Made by a program: the position numbers and the translations under genes. Source: Alviniconcha marisindica (taxonomy: Eukaryota > Mollusca > Gastropoda > Provannidae). Taken from it: a stretch of DNA of 64,000 nucleotides. Below, piece after piece: positions 25,149 to 37,749 of the stretch (positions are counted from its first letter, which is position 1; each line of letters starts with the position of its first letter). Below the pieces are notes generated by a model. It had not been told where the DNA came from. It saw only the letters and a program-made list of their open reading frames with translations, and did not search any database. The DNA is taken from NCBI GenBank assembly GCA_018857735.1, contig JABMCL010003875.1, positions 5,001 to 69,000 on the forward strand, written 5' to 3'.

Positions 25149-25497
25149 GTATCATTGGCGGGAGCTGCCACAAGTATCATTCGCGACAAAAGTATGTTTG
25201 CCGCGACAAAACTTTTGTCGCGACAAGCATACTTTTTTCGCGACAAAAGACGTGTTTTGTCAGGACAAACACGTGTTTGTCGCGACAAAAGTAAGCTTGT
25301 CGCGACAAAACTTTTGTCGCGACAAAATTATGTTTGTCGCGACAAACATAATTTTGTCGCGACAGAATTATGTTTGTCGCGACAAACATAATTTTGTCGC
25401 GACAGAAGACGTGTTTTGTGGCGACAAACACGTGTCTGTCGCGACAAAATTAAGTCGCGACAAAAATGATACTTGTGGCAGCTCCCGCCAATGATAC
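25149..25497. mobile_element. Inverted-repeat element built from TCGCGACA palindromes
   Basis: Perfect 33-bp terminal inverted repeats (25149-25181 and 25465-25497, starting 'gtatcattggcgggagctgc') bound an interior of about 280 bp. The interior is made of about 15 'tcgcgaca' or near-matching cores at a spacing of about 20 bp. Many cores sit in the perfect palindrome TTTGTCGCGACAAA. There is no coding capacity and no clear target-site duplication. It resembles a MITE or foldback element, but the internal design matches nothing I recognise. Confidence 0.75.
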
Positions 25498-25499
25498 AA

Positions 25500-26500
<1,001 letters not shown>

Positions 26501-26689
26501 GGTTCTTGCAGTAGATATAAGTGTCACATCGGATGAGGGATGCGATAAAAATGTCAAACTACGAACAATCCAATCACAGCCGCCAATAGGTATGATTATA
26601 ATCTGCGAAATAGGGGCACAAAAATACTGTCCTCTGCTCACCTTTCCCACCGAACACCAGACGAAATTGTGATGCGCAATAAAAAATAA

Positions 26690-27053
<364 letters not shown>

Positions 27054-27129
27054 TAACTGGTTCAAAGTCAAGTCGTCCAAGGCTTTAACATCAGAAACAC
27101 ATTCTACCAGTAGCTGTAGCATAGCTGAA

Positions 27130-28445
27130 ATGGCTGCATCATCAGCTAGGTTTCTATGTCTGTGTCATGTTGGTCAAGAGAGCTAGTTTTCTCTTGTTTT
27201 GTCATGTTGGTCATGTTGATCAAGAGAGCTAGATTTCTATGGCTGTGTCATGCTGGTCAAGAGAGCTAGATTTCTATGGTTGTGTCATGTTGGTCATGCT
27301 GGTCAAGAGAGATAGATTTCTATGGTTGTGTCATGTTGGTCATGTTGACCAAGAGAGAGAGATTTCTATGGTTGTGTCATGTTGGTCATGCTGGTCAAGA
27401 GAGATATATTTCTATGGTTGTGTCATGCTGGTAATGCTGGTCAAGAGATCTAGATTTCTGTGGGTGTGTCATGTTGATCAAGAGAGCTAGATTTCTATGG
27501 TTGTGTCATGTTGGTCATGCTGGTCAAGAGAGATAGATTTCTATGGTTGTGTCATGTTGGTCATGTTGACCAAGAGAGAGAGATTTCTATGGTTGTGTCA
27601 TGTTGGTCATGCTGGTCAAGAGAGATAGATTTCTATGGTTGTGTCATGCTGGTAATGCGGGTCACGAGATCTAGATTTCTGTGGGTGTGTCATGTTGATC
27701 AAGAGAGAGAGAGATTTCTATGGTTGTGTCATGCTGGTAATGCTGGTCAAGAGATCTAGATTTCTATGGGTGTGTCATGTTGATCAAGAGAGAGAGATTC
27801 CTATGGCTGTGTCACGTTAGTCAAGGGGGTTAGAGTCCTATGGCGGTGTCATGCTGGTCAAGGGAGCTAGGTTGCTGTGGCTGTGTCATGTCATATTGGT
27901 CAAGAGAGATAGATTTCTATGGCTGTGTCATGCTGGTCAAGAGAGATAGATTTCTATGGCTGTGTCGTGATGGCCAAGAGCTAGATTTCTATATCTATGG
28001 TTGTGTCATACTGGTCAAGGGAGCTAGGTTTCTGTGGCTGTGTCGTGTCATATTGGTCAAGAGAGCTAGATTTCTATGATTGTGTCATGCTGGTCAAGAG
28101 TGCTAGATTTCTACGGCTGTGTCATGATGGTCAAGAGCTAGATTTCTATGATTGTGTCATGATGGTCGAGGGAGTTAGTTTTCTATGGTTGTGTCATGCT
28201 GGTCAAAGGAGCTAAATTTATGTGATTGTGTCACGTTGGTAAAGGGAGCTAAATGTCTGTGGTTGTGTCATGTTGATCAAGAGAGATAGATTTATATGGT
28301 TTGTGTCATGCTGATCAAGAGAACTAGATTGCTTTGGTTGTGTCATATTGGTCAAGAGAGCTAGGTTTCTTTGGTTGTGTCATGTTGATCAAGAGAGCTA
28401 GATTTCTATGGTTCTGCCATGCTGGTTAACACAGCTAGATTTTTT
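27130..28445 (+). repeat. Minisatellite of about 40-52-bp units, roughly 30 copies
   Basis: Units share 'gtgtcatgttggtca' and 'agagagctagatttctatgg'. Some units carry one 'tggtcatg' block and others two, giving two length classes, and higher-order blocks repeat (for example 27290-27470 against 27510-27690). Open frames here are repeat translations. It is not in a recognised gene. Confidence 0.92.
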
Positions 28446-28680
28446 AATCTGGGTGTCATCTAGAGGTGAATGATGACATACTGGGTGGCGATAAAAATGT
28501 CATGGATATACGTGACTGTATATGATACAAATAGGATGGAACCAAGGACCCATACCCCGAGGGACAATGTACTTGAGGCGAGATGGCTCTGATTTCAAGT
28601 CACTCAACAGTCTGATCTGCTGCAAGTTGTCATAAACTTCATCATGCCAACGAAATAAACGTGTCACGTAAGATCATCGC

Positions 28681-29090
28681 GAAATTATTATTATTTTAAG
28701 TACCACATTCCTTTCGTTCCTGTCACATTTTGTCGGTTCGCTACTTTTCACGCGCATCAGAAAGTCTTTGTTTATTATTTTAAGTACTATAGTCCTTTCG
28801 TTCCTGTCACATTTTGTCGGTTCGCTACTTTTCACGTGAATCAGAAAGTCTTTGTTTATTATTTTAAGTACTATAGTCCTTTCGTTCCTGTCACATTTTG
28901 TCTGTTCGCTACTTTTCACGTGAATCAGAAAGTCTTTGTTTATTATTTTAAGTACTATAGTCCTTTCGTTCCTGTCACATTTTGTCGGTTCGCAACTTTA
29001 CACATGCATCACAACGTTCTTGTTTATTATTTTAAGTACTATAATCCTTTCGTTCCTGTCACGTTTTGTCTGTTCACAATTATTCACGAT
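28681..29090 (+). repeat. 84-bp minisatellite, about five copies
   Basis: Units begin near 'tttattattttaagtactat' and include 'cctttcgttcctgtcacatt'. The last copy is the most diverged and runs into repeat R1. Confidence 0.92.
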
Positions 29091-29096
29091 GATGAT

Positions 29097-29262
29097 GAAG
29101 TGATGCTTTATGTCCTCAGATGTCAGTTGACATATTAGGGACAAGTTGTGACCAATGCCGAAGCACGGCGCAATAATTCTTTACGTCCACGGAAACCAGA
29201 AGGCTCGTTAGGACGGACAGTCCAGGACGTCCACCTCGACTCTCACACAGCTCCTGAACCAT
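29097..29262 (-). repeat. Dispersed repeat R1 (reverse copy)
   Basis: Reverse complement of the module described at 964-1072, including the 'gatgatgatgaagtgatgc' end. Confidence 0.8.
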
Positions 29263-29369
29263 GACCAATTATTCACGGGCTGCACGTGTCTTTAAATACA
29301 CACTGTGCCACATGTTAACCCTGGCTGATTTTGTCCAGAGGTGTAGCACTGAGTTTGTTGTTGTTTCTT

Positions 29370-29375
<6 letters not shown>

Positions 29376-29458
<83 letters not shown>

Positions 29459-29526
29459 CCCTCTCTCTCTCTCTCTCTCTCGCTCACTCTCTCTCTCTCT
29501 CGCTCACTCTCCCTCTCTCTCTCTCT
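29376..29526. repeat. (CT)n microsatellite
   Basis: Interrupted (CT) tract with occasional CG and CA steps. Confidence 0.95.
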
Positions 29527-29699
29527 TGTCTATATATTTTCACGGTATGGACACTGGAGGGACTCCATGTCTGTATCATATTATCGTTCTTTACTCAATG
29601 TCAGAGAGAAAGAGAGAGAGAGGTGGGGGCAAAAGGGTGACCATACATGACACTATATTCACTGTCACTACCAGAATGATTTTGCATTACGATGGGCAA

Positions 29700-29893
29700 G
29701 CTCAAGTTCAATGTTGCTTTACGTCCACAGAGACCTATTAGGGACGAGGAGCCCAGGACGGCCACCTCGACTTTTACACGGCTCCTGACCTCTGAAGACT
29801 GATTATTCCAGTTCAGTGTTGCTTTACGTCCACAGAGACCATAAGGTCTATTAGGGACGGGGACCTCCACTTTCACACAGCTCCTGAGCTCTA
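29700..29893 (-). repeat. Dispersed repeat R1, two partial reverse copies
   Basis: Two adjacent partial copies of the 'gctttacgtccacagagacc' to 'cacacagctcctga' part of R1. Confidence 0.8.
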
Positions 29894-30044
29894 TGCTGGG
29901 AAGCAGTGAAGCCGCATTAAATGTTTCATTAATTGTGGGGGTAAGCAGAAGGGCCTCGGTTCGATTCAGCTTCGGCTGTCCTTTGTCTTCAAATGTTGTG
30001 GTTTATAGACATTGTTTCTGTGAATTAAATTGGCTTTCACTGCC

Positions 30045-30314
30045 GCGAGCATGCGCCTGTGTACGTGTGTGTGCGTTCGTGAGTGTTGTGTGTGCGTGCG
30101 TGCGTGCGTGCGTTTGTGTGTGTATGTGTGCGCGCGTTTGTTTTGCGTGCCTGCGTGTGTGTTTGCGCGCGCGCCTGTGTACGTGTGTGCATCTGAGTGC
30201 ACATGTGAGTATTTGCGTTCGTGCATATCGTGCAAACAAACCAAAGTCTGCGATACTTTGGTCTAACAGGCACAGAGATGCACATGTCACACATAATAAT
30301 TATAACCATGCAGT

Positions 30315-30389
<75 letters not shown>

Positions 30390-31043
30390 AAATCACACAC
30401 ATAAACAAAGACATTGCCCAACAAATATATATACCAGTATCAAAACTTCAAATAAAAGCGTGGATTACAATATATATATGGATTAATACATGTAGATTGT
30501 TACACGGTTGTGCTTCACACAATAATCGTTACATAGGCACTGGTGCATCAAATGGAGCAAAAATACGCTGTCAAATAAAGAACCCCCAAAAATAGAAGCT
30601 AAGAAGTCCCACAGTGCAAACCGCAGCAACAATTTGATACTCCTTCTTCAGCAACAACACACACACACACAATGTCCAAACTCATTGCCAAATACTTCAA
30701 GCTGAGAGGCAGCACCGTAAATACCTGGCCAATAGATAACGTTCAACCCTTGCCTCCCAGTCACCCCCCCCACCCCACCCCCCCCCACCGTGTTCTAACG
30801 AAACTAAAACTGGGAAAATTGCATACATGAAAAGCCACCTCTGTGTTGTATGTGTGTGTACGTGCGTGTGTGTGTGCGCGCGTGTCCCATATACACATTC
30901 ATGTGTGTGTGTGTGCGCGTATCCCATATACATGTGCATGTTCATGTGTGTGTGCATGTGTGTGTACGTATGTATGTGCATCTCTGTGTGTACGTATGTA
31001 TGTGCATCTGTGTGTGCGTGTGTGTGTACGTATGTATGTGCAT

Positions 31044-31089
<46 letters not shown>

Positions 31090-31160
31090 GTGTGTGTATG
31101 CACGCATGTATGCATGTGTACGTCTGTGTGCATGCATGCATGTGTGCGTGTGTATAGGCC
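30045..31160. repeat. GT-rich and (CA)n/(ATGT)n microsatellites
   Basis: GT-rich mixed tracts occupy 30045-30220, (CA) 30322-30386, and (TG) with (TATG) and (TGCA) steps 30840-31150. The intervening 30390-30840 holds no recognisable gene. Confidence 0.8.
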
Positions 31161-31309
31161 TACATGGACTGGAGACCCGCATCATGCACAGTCACTATCC
31201 GTTATGGCATTGATTCCCTTTGTTGTTGTTTTTCCCTACCCCATTACAACTGGTCAGTGAACTTACTGGTTGAGTTATTTGGCCACTCAGCCAAATACAT
31301 GCTTCCACT

Positions 31310-31850
31310 TTTGCCCTGAAATAAAACTTAACAAATACATGGGACATTTCATGCCCTGCACATAAAACTTAACAAATACATGGGACATGTCATGCCCTAC
31401 ACATAAAACTTAACAAATACATGGGACATTTTATGTCCTACAAATAAAACTTAACAAATGCATGGGACATTTCATGCCCTGCACATAAAACTTAACAAAT
31501 ACATGGGACATTTCATGTCCTGCACATAAAACTTAACAAATACATGGGACATTTCATGTCCTGCACATAAAACTTAACAAATACATGGGACATTTCATGT
31601 TCTACAAATAAAACTTAACAAATGCATGGGACATTTCATGTCCTGCACATAAAACTTAACAAATACATGGGACATTTCATGTCCTACAAATAAAACAACA
31701 AATACATGGGACATTTCATGTCCTGCACATAAAACTTAACAAATACATGGGATATTTCAGGTCCTACAAATAAAATGTAACAAATACATGGGACATTTCA
31801 CGTCCTACAAATAAAACTTAACAAATGTATGGGACATTTCATGTCCTACA
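31310..31850 (+). repeat. 41-bp minisatellite, about 13 copies
   Basis: The unit reads 'cataaaacttaacaaatacatgg' in part plus 'gacatttcatg' and a variable CCTGCA or CCTACA block. It is well conserved. Confidence 0.95.
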
Positions 31851-32009
31851 TTTTCACCACCCTGGCCTAATTTTAGGGCTTAATATTGCAACATCAAAAA
31901 ATATTGTTACTTTATACACTTACATATTACAATACAAAAACACACAAAATACATACCCAAACATCGAACAAGTTATTCCCTTCAATACTTCCCTTGTTAA
32001 CAAAGCAGA

Positions 32010-32110
32010 CAAGAATCATCACACAAGGGAGTTAATCAATGCTCAAAAGACACAACACAAGTACAACAAAGACCTGAGTCACCTACGGTAACTTTCACCT
32101 GGCATGCATG
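32010..32110 (+). repeat. Dispersed repeat R3, copy 1
   Basis: The module 'acacaagggagttaatca' followed by 'acaacaaagac' recurs at 41745-41860 and 46845-46905 in the same orientation, and an inverted short piece lies at 41880-41905. Confidence 0.65.
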
Positions 32111-32149
32111 TAAATACAAGGTACATAAACTCCGCCAGAGGTACATCCT

Positions 32150-32570
32150 AGATAAGGCTAGGACATGCTGGTATTGTCAACCATTTGGTCTTCTTTATAA
32201 ATACCAGATTATAGAAAAATATAAAACAAAAAGAGACAGAAACGAAAGCAATTTAAACTATATAAATGCATAAAGGCAAATACCAGAGCCACAGGGCACC
32301 AGATTGCACATATCACCTGTTAACTATCACCTCCTAGCTGCTCAACAAGAGCCATACCCCAAAAAGCCCATCTCTTTATGAAAAATGTTGGAGAATTTTC
32401 TAGAAGAAAGTCAGGGGAATGGAGCATTAGCAGAACACTGACAAGACAGAAAAAGCAAGAGGACTAAGCAGAAAAACAATAGATGAGATAGGAAAGGGGA
32501 ATCAAATGACAGCCCCAAGACTGCAGACAGGAGAGAGACATCAGAGATCCGTGGCCTCTCTTCACAGCTT
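32150..32570 (-). mobile_element. Dispersed repeat R2 (reverse copy)
   Basis: Diverged reverse complement of 22860-23290. No coding capacity is recognised. Confidence 0.65.
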
Positions 32571-32604
32571 CACATTGCAACACCACAAAATATTGTTACT
32601 TTAC

Positions 32605-32665
32605 ACACTTACATAATAGTAATAAATAATTCTTATAAAGCGCTGTTCTCTAACCAGAGTTAAAC
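32605..32665 (+). repeat. Short interspersed tail 'ttataaagcgctgttctc'
   Basis: 'aataattcttataaagcgct' followed by 'ctaaccagagttaaactcac' recurs at 48085-48150. It resembles the 3' end of a CR1-like or SINE element. Confidence 0.55.
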
Positions 32666-32847
32666 TCACTGCGCTGACTCACTACATATTACAATACACT
32701 GGACGTCTTCTTCTTTCTTTTTTTAAGCTCCCAATTGAACTAGCAAAGCAAAAGACATAATTATGACTATTGCATTCATAAAAAATAAAAAAATAAAAAA
32801 AAGCAAAGCTGTACAGTTTCACAGAAATTTCTATATTCAGTATCTGT

Positions 32848-33090
32848 TCATTTTTTTAAACTTGTTTTGCTCATGGCTGTTCCTGTTGAGTTACCAAAGT
32901 GCCACTGTAACCATGCAATGACTGAGATCATAATTTTGTTGTGTTTCATTGACTTCATGAAACCACACACCTCCTGCAGCACTGATTCATTCTGTTTGCA
33001 CTGAGATCTCTCCAGAGAATAAAACACAATGCCATTGATCCCAGACACAAATGTCAGCATGTGAACGAAAAGATTGCTGTAACAGAACAT
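32848..33090 (-). CDS. Unassigned open frame, possible exon
   Basis: An 80-codon minus-strand frame starts with an ATG and has normal amino-acid composition, unlike the repeat-driven frames around it. A TGTTACAG acceptor-like site sits four codons in ('CYSNLFVHMLTFVSGINGIV' near the start). I recognise no domain. It could be a stray exon, a transposon remnant or chance. Confidence 0.2.
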   Translation of the reverse strand: MFCYSNLFVHMLTFVSGINGIVFYSLERSQCKQNESVLQEVCGFMKSMKHNKIMISVIAWLQWHFGNSTGTAMSKTSLKK

Positions 33091-33159
33091 GCTAGCGGTG
33101 CATATGAAACATTGACGGGATATATTGGCCAGTGGGTCTAAGACTGCTGAACTGTATTA

Positions 33160-33205
33160 TACAGTATATAAGCCTGGTGAGTAGAGCTCAACTCATACAG
33201 ACCCA
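33160..33205 (+). promoter_or_regulatory. TATA-like core element
   Basis: 'tatacagtatataagcctgg' is followed about 25-30 bp later by 'ctcaactcatacag', an initiator-like arrangement reminiscent of retroelement promoters. No downstream gene is recognisable. Confidence 0.3.
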
Positions 33206-33229
33206 GAGCCAGACTGCTAGACACCAGTT

Positions 33230-33815
33230 TAACTCTGGACACCAATTTAACTTATATTGTTAAACTGATTGTTCATAGTGCTCATAGTTCAGGAGCTGTG
33301 TGAGAGTCGAGGTGGACGTCCTGAGCTGTCCGTCCTAACGAGCCTTCTGGTTTCTGTGGACGTAAAGCTATACTGAACCATGCTTCGGCACTGGTTTCAG
33401 CTTGTCCCTAATATGTCAACTGACATCTGAGGACATTAAGCATCACTTCACCACCACTTCATAGTCCTGTGGGAAAGTTAGTATAACTGTGGACACTAAT
33501 TCTACTTCTATTGTCAAATTGATTGTTCATAGTCCTGTGGGTAAGTTAGTATAACTCTGGACACCAATATATTTTAACTTCTATTGTCAAATCGATTGTT
33601 CATAGTATAACTGTGGACACTAATTCTACTTCTATTGTCAAATTGATTGTTCATAGTCCTGTGGGCAAGTTAGTATAACTCTGGACACCAATTTATTTTA
33701 ACTTCTATTGTCAAATTGATTGTTCATAGTCCTGTGGGTAAGTTTGTATAACTGCGGACACTAATTTTACTTCTATTGTTAAACTGATTGTTCATAGTCT
33801 TGTGGGTACGTTAGT
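33230..33815 (+). repeat. Minisatellite of about 65-75 bp, interrupted by repeat R1
   Basis: Units share 'ctattgtcaaattgattgtt' and 'catagtcctgtgggtaagtt'. A full R1 copy interrupts the array at 33287-33465, splitting a 'ttcatagt' sequence. Confidence 0.85.
33287..33465 (+). repeat. Dispersed repeat R1 inserted in a minisatellite
   Basis: An almost complete R1 copy runs from 'caggagctgtgtgagagtcg' to 'aagcatcacttca'. 'tcatagt' flanks both sides and may be a target duplication, but the host sequence is itself repetitive. Confidence 0.75.
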
Positions 33816-33842
33816 ATATCTTTCTTTTCTGTTTTCTTTTCT

Positions 33843-33893
33843 TTTTTTGGCGGGGGGGAGGGGGGTGGGGGTGGGGGGGTGGGGGGTGGGGGT
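33843..33893 (+). other. G-run cluster, G-quadruplex candidate
   Basis: More than four runs of five to seven G separated by single A or T bases occupy about 50 bp on the plus strand. Confidence 0.7.
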
Positions 33894-33929
33894 TTCTAAT
33901 ATCACCTTGCTGTGACCAGACATAAAATA

Positions 33930-34055
33930 AAACATGGATCCAGACTGCTCATATGAGAGACAATTTGCCTTACAGTTAATCATAAAGAGGATTAGTATTG
34001 CACTCGTCTTTCACACAAGCTGAAAGCATGGATCACTTCAGAGAAACAATAATCA

Positions 34056-34116
<61 letters not shown>

Positions 34117-34251
34117 CAATACACAACACATGGATCCAGACTGCTCATATGAGAGACAATTTGCCTTACAACTAATCATAAAGAGGATTAGTATTGCACT
34201 CGTCTTTCACACAAGCTGAAATCATGGATCACTTCAGAGAAACAATAATCT

Positions 34252-34343
<92 letters not shown>

Positions 34344-34466
34344 CACATGGATCCAGACTGCTCATATGAGAGACAATTTGCCTTACAACTAATCATAAAG
34401 AGGATTAGTATTGCACTCATCTTTCACACAAACTGAAAGCATGGATCACTTCAGAGAAACAATAAT

Positions 34467-34507
<41 letters not shown>

Positions 34508-34636
34508 CACATGGATCCAGACTGCTCATATGAGAGACAATTTGCCTTACAACTAATCATAAAGAGGATTAGTATTGCACTCGTCTTTCACACAAGCTGA
34601 AAGCATGGATCACTTCAGAGAAACAATAATCTCACA

Positions 34637-34704
<68 letters not shown>

Positions 34705-34837
34705 CATGGATCCAGACTGCTCATATGAGAGACAATTTGCCTTACAACTAATCATAAAGAGGATTAGTATTGCACTCGTCTTTCACACAAACTGAAAGCA
34801 TGGATCATTTCAGAGAAACAATAATCTACCACACACA

Positions 34838-34884
<47 letters not shown>

Positions 34885-35011
34885 ACAACACATGGATCCA
34901 GACTGCTCATATGAGAGACAATTTGCCTTACAACTAATCATAAAGAGGATTAGTATTGCACTCATCTTTCACACAAACTGAAAGCATGGATCACTTCAGA
35001 GAAACAATAAT

Positions 35012-35071
<60 letters not shown>

Positions 35072-35193
35072 ACATGGATCCAGACTGCTCATATGAGAGA
35101 CAATTTGCCTTACAACTAATCATAAAGAGGATTAGTATTGCACTCGTCTTTCACACAAGCTGAAAGCATGGATCACTTCAGAGAAACAATAAT

Positions 35194-35250
<57 letters not shown>

Positions 35251-35373
35251 CACATGGATCCAGACTGCTCATATGAGAGACAATTTGCCTTACAACTAAT
35301 CATAAAGAGGATTAGTATTGCACTCGTCTTTCACACAAACTGAAAGCATGGATCATTTCAGAGAAACAATAAT

Positions 35374-35428
<55 letters not shown>

Positions 35429-35550
35429 CACATGGATCCAGACTGCTCATATGAGAGACAATTTGCCTTACAACTAATCATAACGAGGATTAGTATTGCA
35501 CTCGTCTTTCACACAAGCTGAAAGCATGGATCACTTCAGAGAAACAATAA

Positions 35551-35586
<36 letters not shown>

Positions 35587-35621
35587 CCACACACACATCC
35601 ACACACACACACACACACACA

Positions 35622-35695
<74 letters not shown>

Positions 35696-35696
35696 C
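33930..35696 (+). repeat. Composite satellite: unit of about 125 bp plus (CA)n, nine copies
   Basis: Nine units start near 33933, 34130, 34347, 34510, 34706, 34890, 35073, 35255 and 35430. Each has a conserved non-repetitive part ('catggatccagactgctcat' through 'gagaaacaataatc') and then a (CA) tract of variable length. The unique parts are nearly identical, while the (CA) tracts differ in length and interruptions. Frames with His/Thr runs are not genes. Confidence 0.95.
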
Positions 35697-35881
35697 ACTG
35701 AAAAATAAGGTTAGAAATAGTGAACAGGTGAGTTTTGATGGTGGTTTGGACAGAGAAAGAAGAAACAGAGGCACACTGTTCCAGATACTAGGCCAGCATA
35801 AGAAAACAATCTTCCACTAAATGTTGCTGTGTTTACACCTGGGGCGAGACTACCCATCTTACGACCCGACCCAACCACTTT

Positions 35882-36991
35882 GACTGCCGGTAAGAGCGCA
35901 GTCAAGAACAATGAATGAATGAAAGAGATAAAAGATCAGAACACACGAAAGGTTAAAAAGGGTATTTATTTCAATTAGACAGTAGAAAACATGGGCAATT
36001 TTTCGGTGAAATCACCTTTCTCAAGCAACAAACAGACATTACACTGACAAATGATGATAGGAATACAATTTGTATACTTCACTTACAGTTGGTGTCCAGG
36101 GAGGTTAGTGGTAAATAAATCAATGAATGAAAGAGAAGAAAGTCAGAAAGGAAAATGGACGCACACATGCACTCATTGGCACGGTGGCTTAGCGGGCTAC
36201 CACTCACATTACTACTGGCCTACAGAGCTCAGACCACAAGCTCCCCTTCCCCCTCTCCTAGCAGTTTTTACACTGGAACTGTATCAAAGGCAACACTGGG
36301 AAAACTTCTGAGAGACGGGGTGGAGCCCATATGGGTTTCTCTGAGCGCATTGATACTACCTTGAACTGAAGTGAACTGAACTGATGCCTGTATATCTTCA
36401 TAATTAAGTCTAGGTTAATACCAATTTATATTGTTGTCTGGATATAAACACGCATGCGTTTTACCTATTACCTTTCCACACCAAGAGTTCTCTGTGGTGT
36501 GTTTAAACATCTACCCAACTTAATTGTAAGATCATCTAGAGTAAATCAAAACAACAAAAACACCGCACTGTGTTCAGATCTTTCGGTTTTGTTGAAACCG
36601 TTCTCAGTGAACAGAAACTGAAGCCTGCAGAGCATCACCAGTTATAATGAATTAATTGTAAGCCCACTAACTTTAAGCCACCATGCATGCTCAATGAGTG
36701 CATGTGTGCGTCTATTTTCCTTTCTGTCTTTCTTCTCTTTCATTCACTGATTCACCACAAACCTCCCTGGACACCAACTGTAAGTGAAGTATACAAATCT
36801 TATTCCTATCATCATTTGTCAGTGTAATATGATTATGTCTGTTTGTTGCTTGAGAAAGGCGATTTCAATGAAAAATTGCACATATGTTTTCTACTGTCTA
36901 ATTAAAATAAATACCCTTTTTAACCTTTTGTGTGTTATGATCTTTTATCTCCTTCGTTCATTGTTCTTTACTGTGCTCTTACTGGCAGTCA
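35882..36991. mobile_element. Large inverted repeat (foldback), arms of about 310 bp
   Basis: 35882-36191 is the reverse complement of 36674-36991 with small indels and roughly 90% identity by eye. Shared blocks include 'ggttaaaaagggtatttatt', 'tttctcaagcaacaaacaga' and 'ttggtgtccagggaggtt'. The spacer of about 480 bp has no coding capacity. A foldback element, or two inverted terminal segments of a Penelope-like element, would fit. Confidence 0.8.
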
Positions 36992-37189
36992 AAATGCACC
37001 ATGGACATGCACGATGCTTCAGAATGTCAGCTTTACGTCATGCAGATTCAAAATTCCTCAAATGCATTGACTTACACTTCCATGCAAAAGGAATGTTGTG
37101 AGGTAAATCTTTTCAACATGAATAGGAATGAATCCAGTCTGTCTGATGTATACAGTGTTTGACAGGAAACTGCAAGTGACCTTCAACAC

Positions 37190-37565
37190 TAATACTTTTA
37201 ATAATACAGAAAATTGCACACTTACTAGTCTTGGAACACTGCAATATGATCAGCCTCCAGCATTAATACTTCAACAAACAAACAAACAAACTAAACAAAA
37301 ATCACATTTACCAGCTTTGACACACCACAATCAACGTCCAATACTAATATTGTAATAATAACACAAAAAATTCACAAACACCAGTTCTGAAATACAACAA
37401 CAACCTCTTTTTCATATATATATATATATGACCCACACACCAAAATCAACATCCAATACTAATATTGTAATAACAACACAGAAAATTCACAAATCACCAG
37501 TTTTGAAATACAACAACCACCTTTTTTTCATATATATGACCCAGATCACCAGTTCTGCAAGAATA
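37190..37565 (+). repeat. Tandem repeat of about 115-120 bp, three copies
   Basis: Diverged units share 'atccaatactaatattgtaa', 'aaattcacaaa' and 'gttttgaaatacaacaa'; two include a (TA) run of different length before 'gaccca'. Confidence 0.75.
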
Positions 37566-37749
37566 CAATCAAACTCCACTATAAATAACACTAGAGAAAA
37601 CAACAAACTAAAAACATCAGACTTGAAACATTACATTTCTTGCCTGCATGAGATCACCCTTCACTTAGTTTTACTACAAGTGGAGCAGATCCGTGTTTCC
37701 GTTTGCTTAAAACTGTATGTACGATGGATCGTCAGCTGCATACATTCGT

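Noticed and set aside
25181..25465. CRISPR-like array (regular TCGCGACA repeats about 20 bp apart)
   Set aside because: Eukaryotic context, palindromic units without unique spacers of constant length, and bounding terminal inverted repeats.
27239..28215. Plus-strand frames with repeated 'VSCWSRE' motifs
   Set aside because: They arise from minisatellite units whose length is near a multiple of three; no start, splice or domain support.
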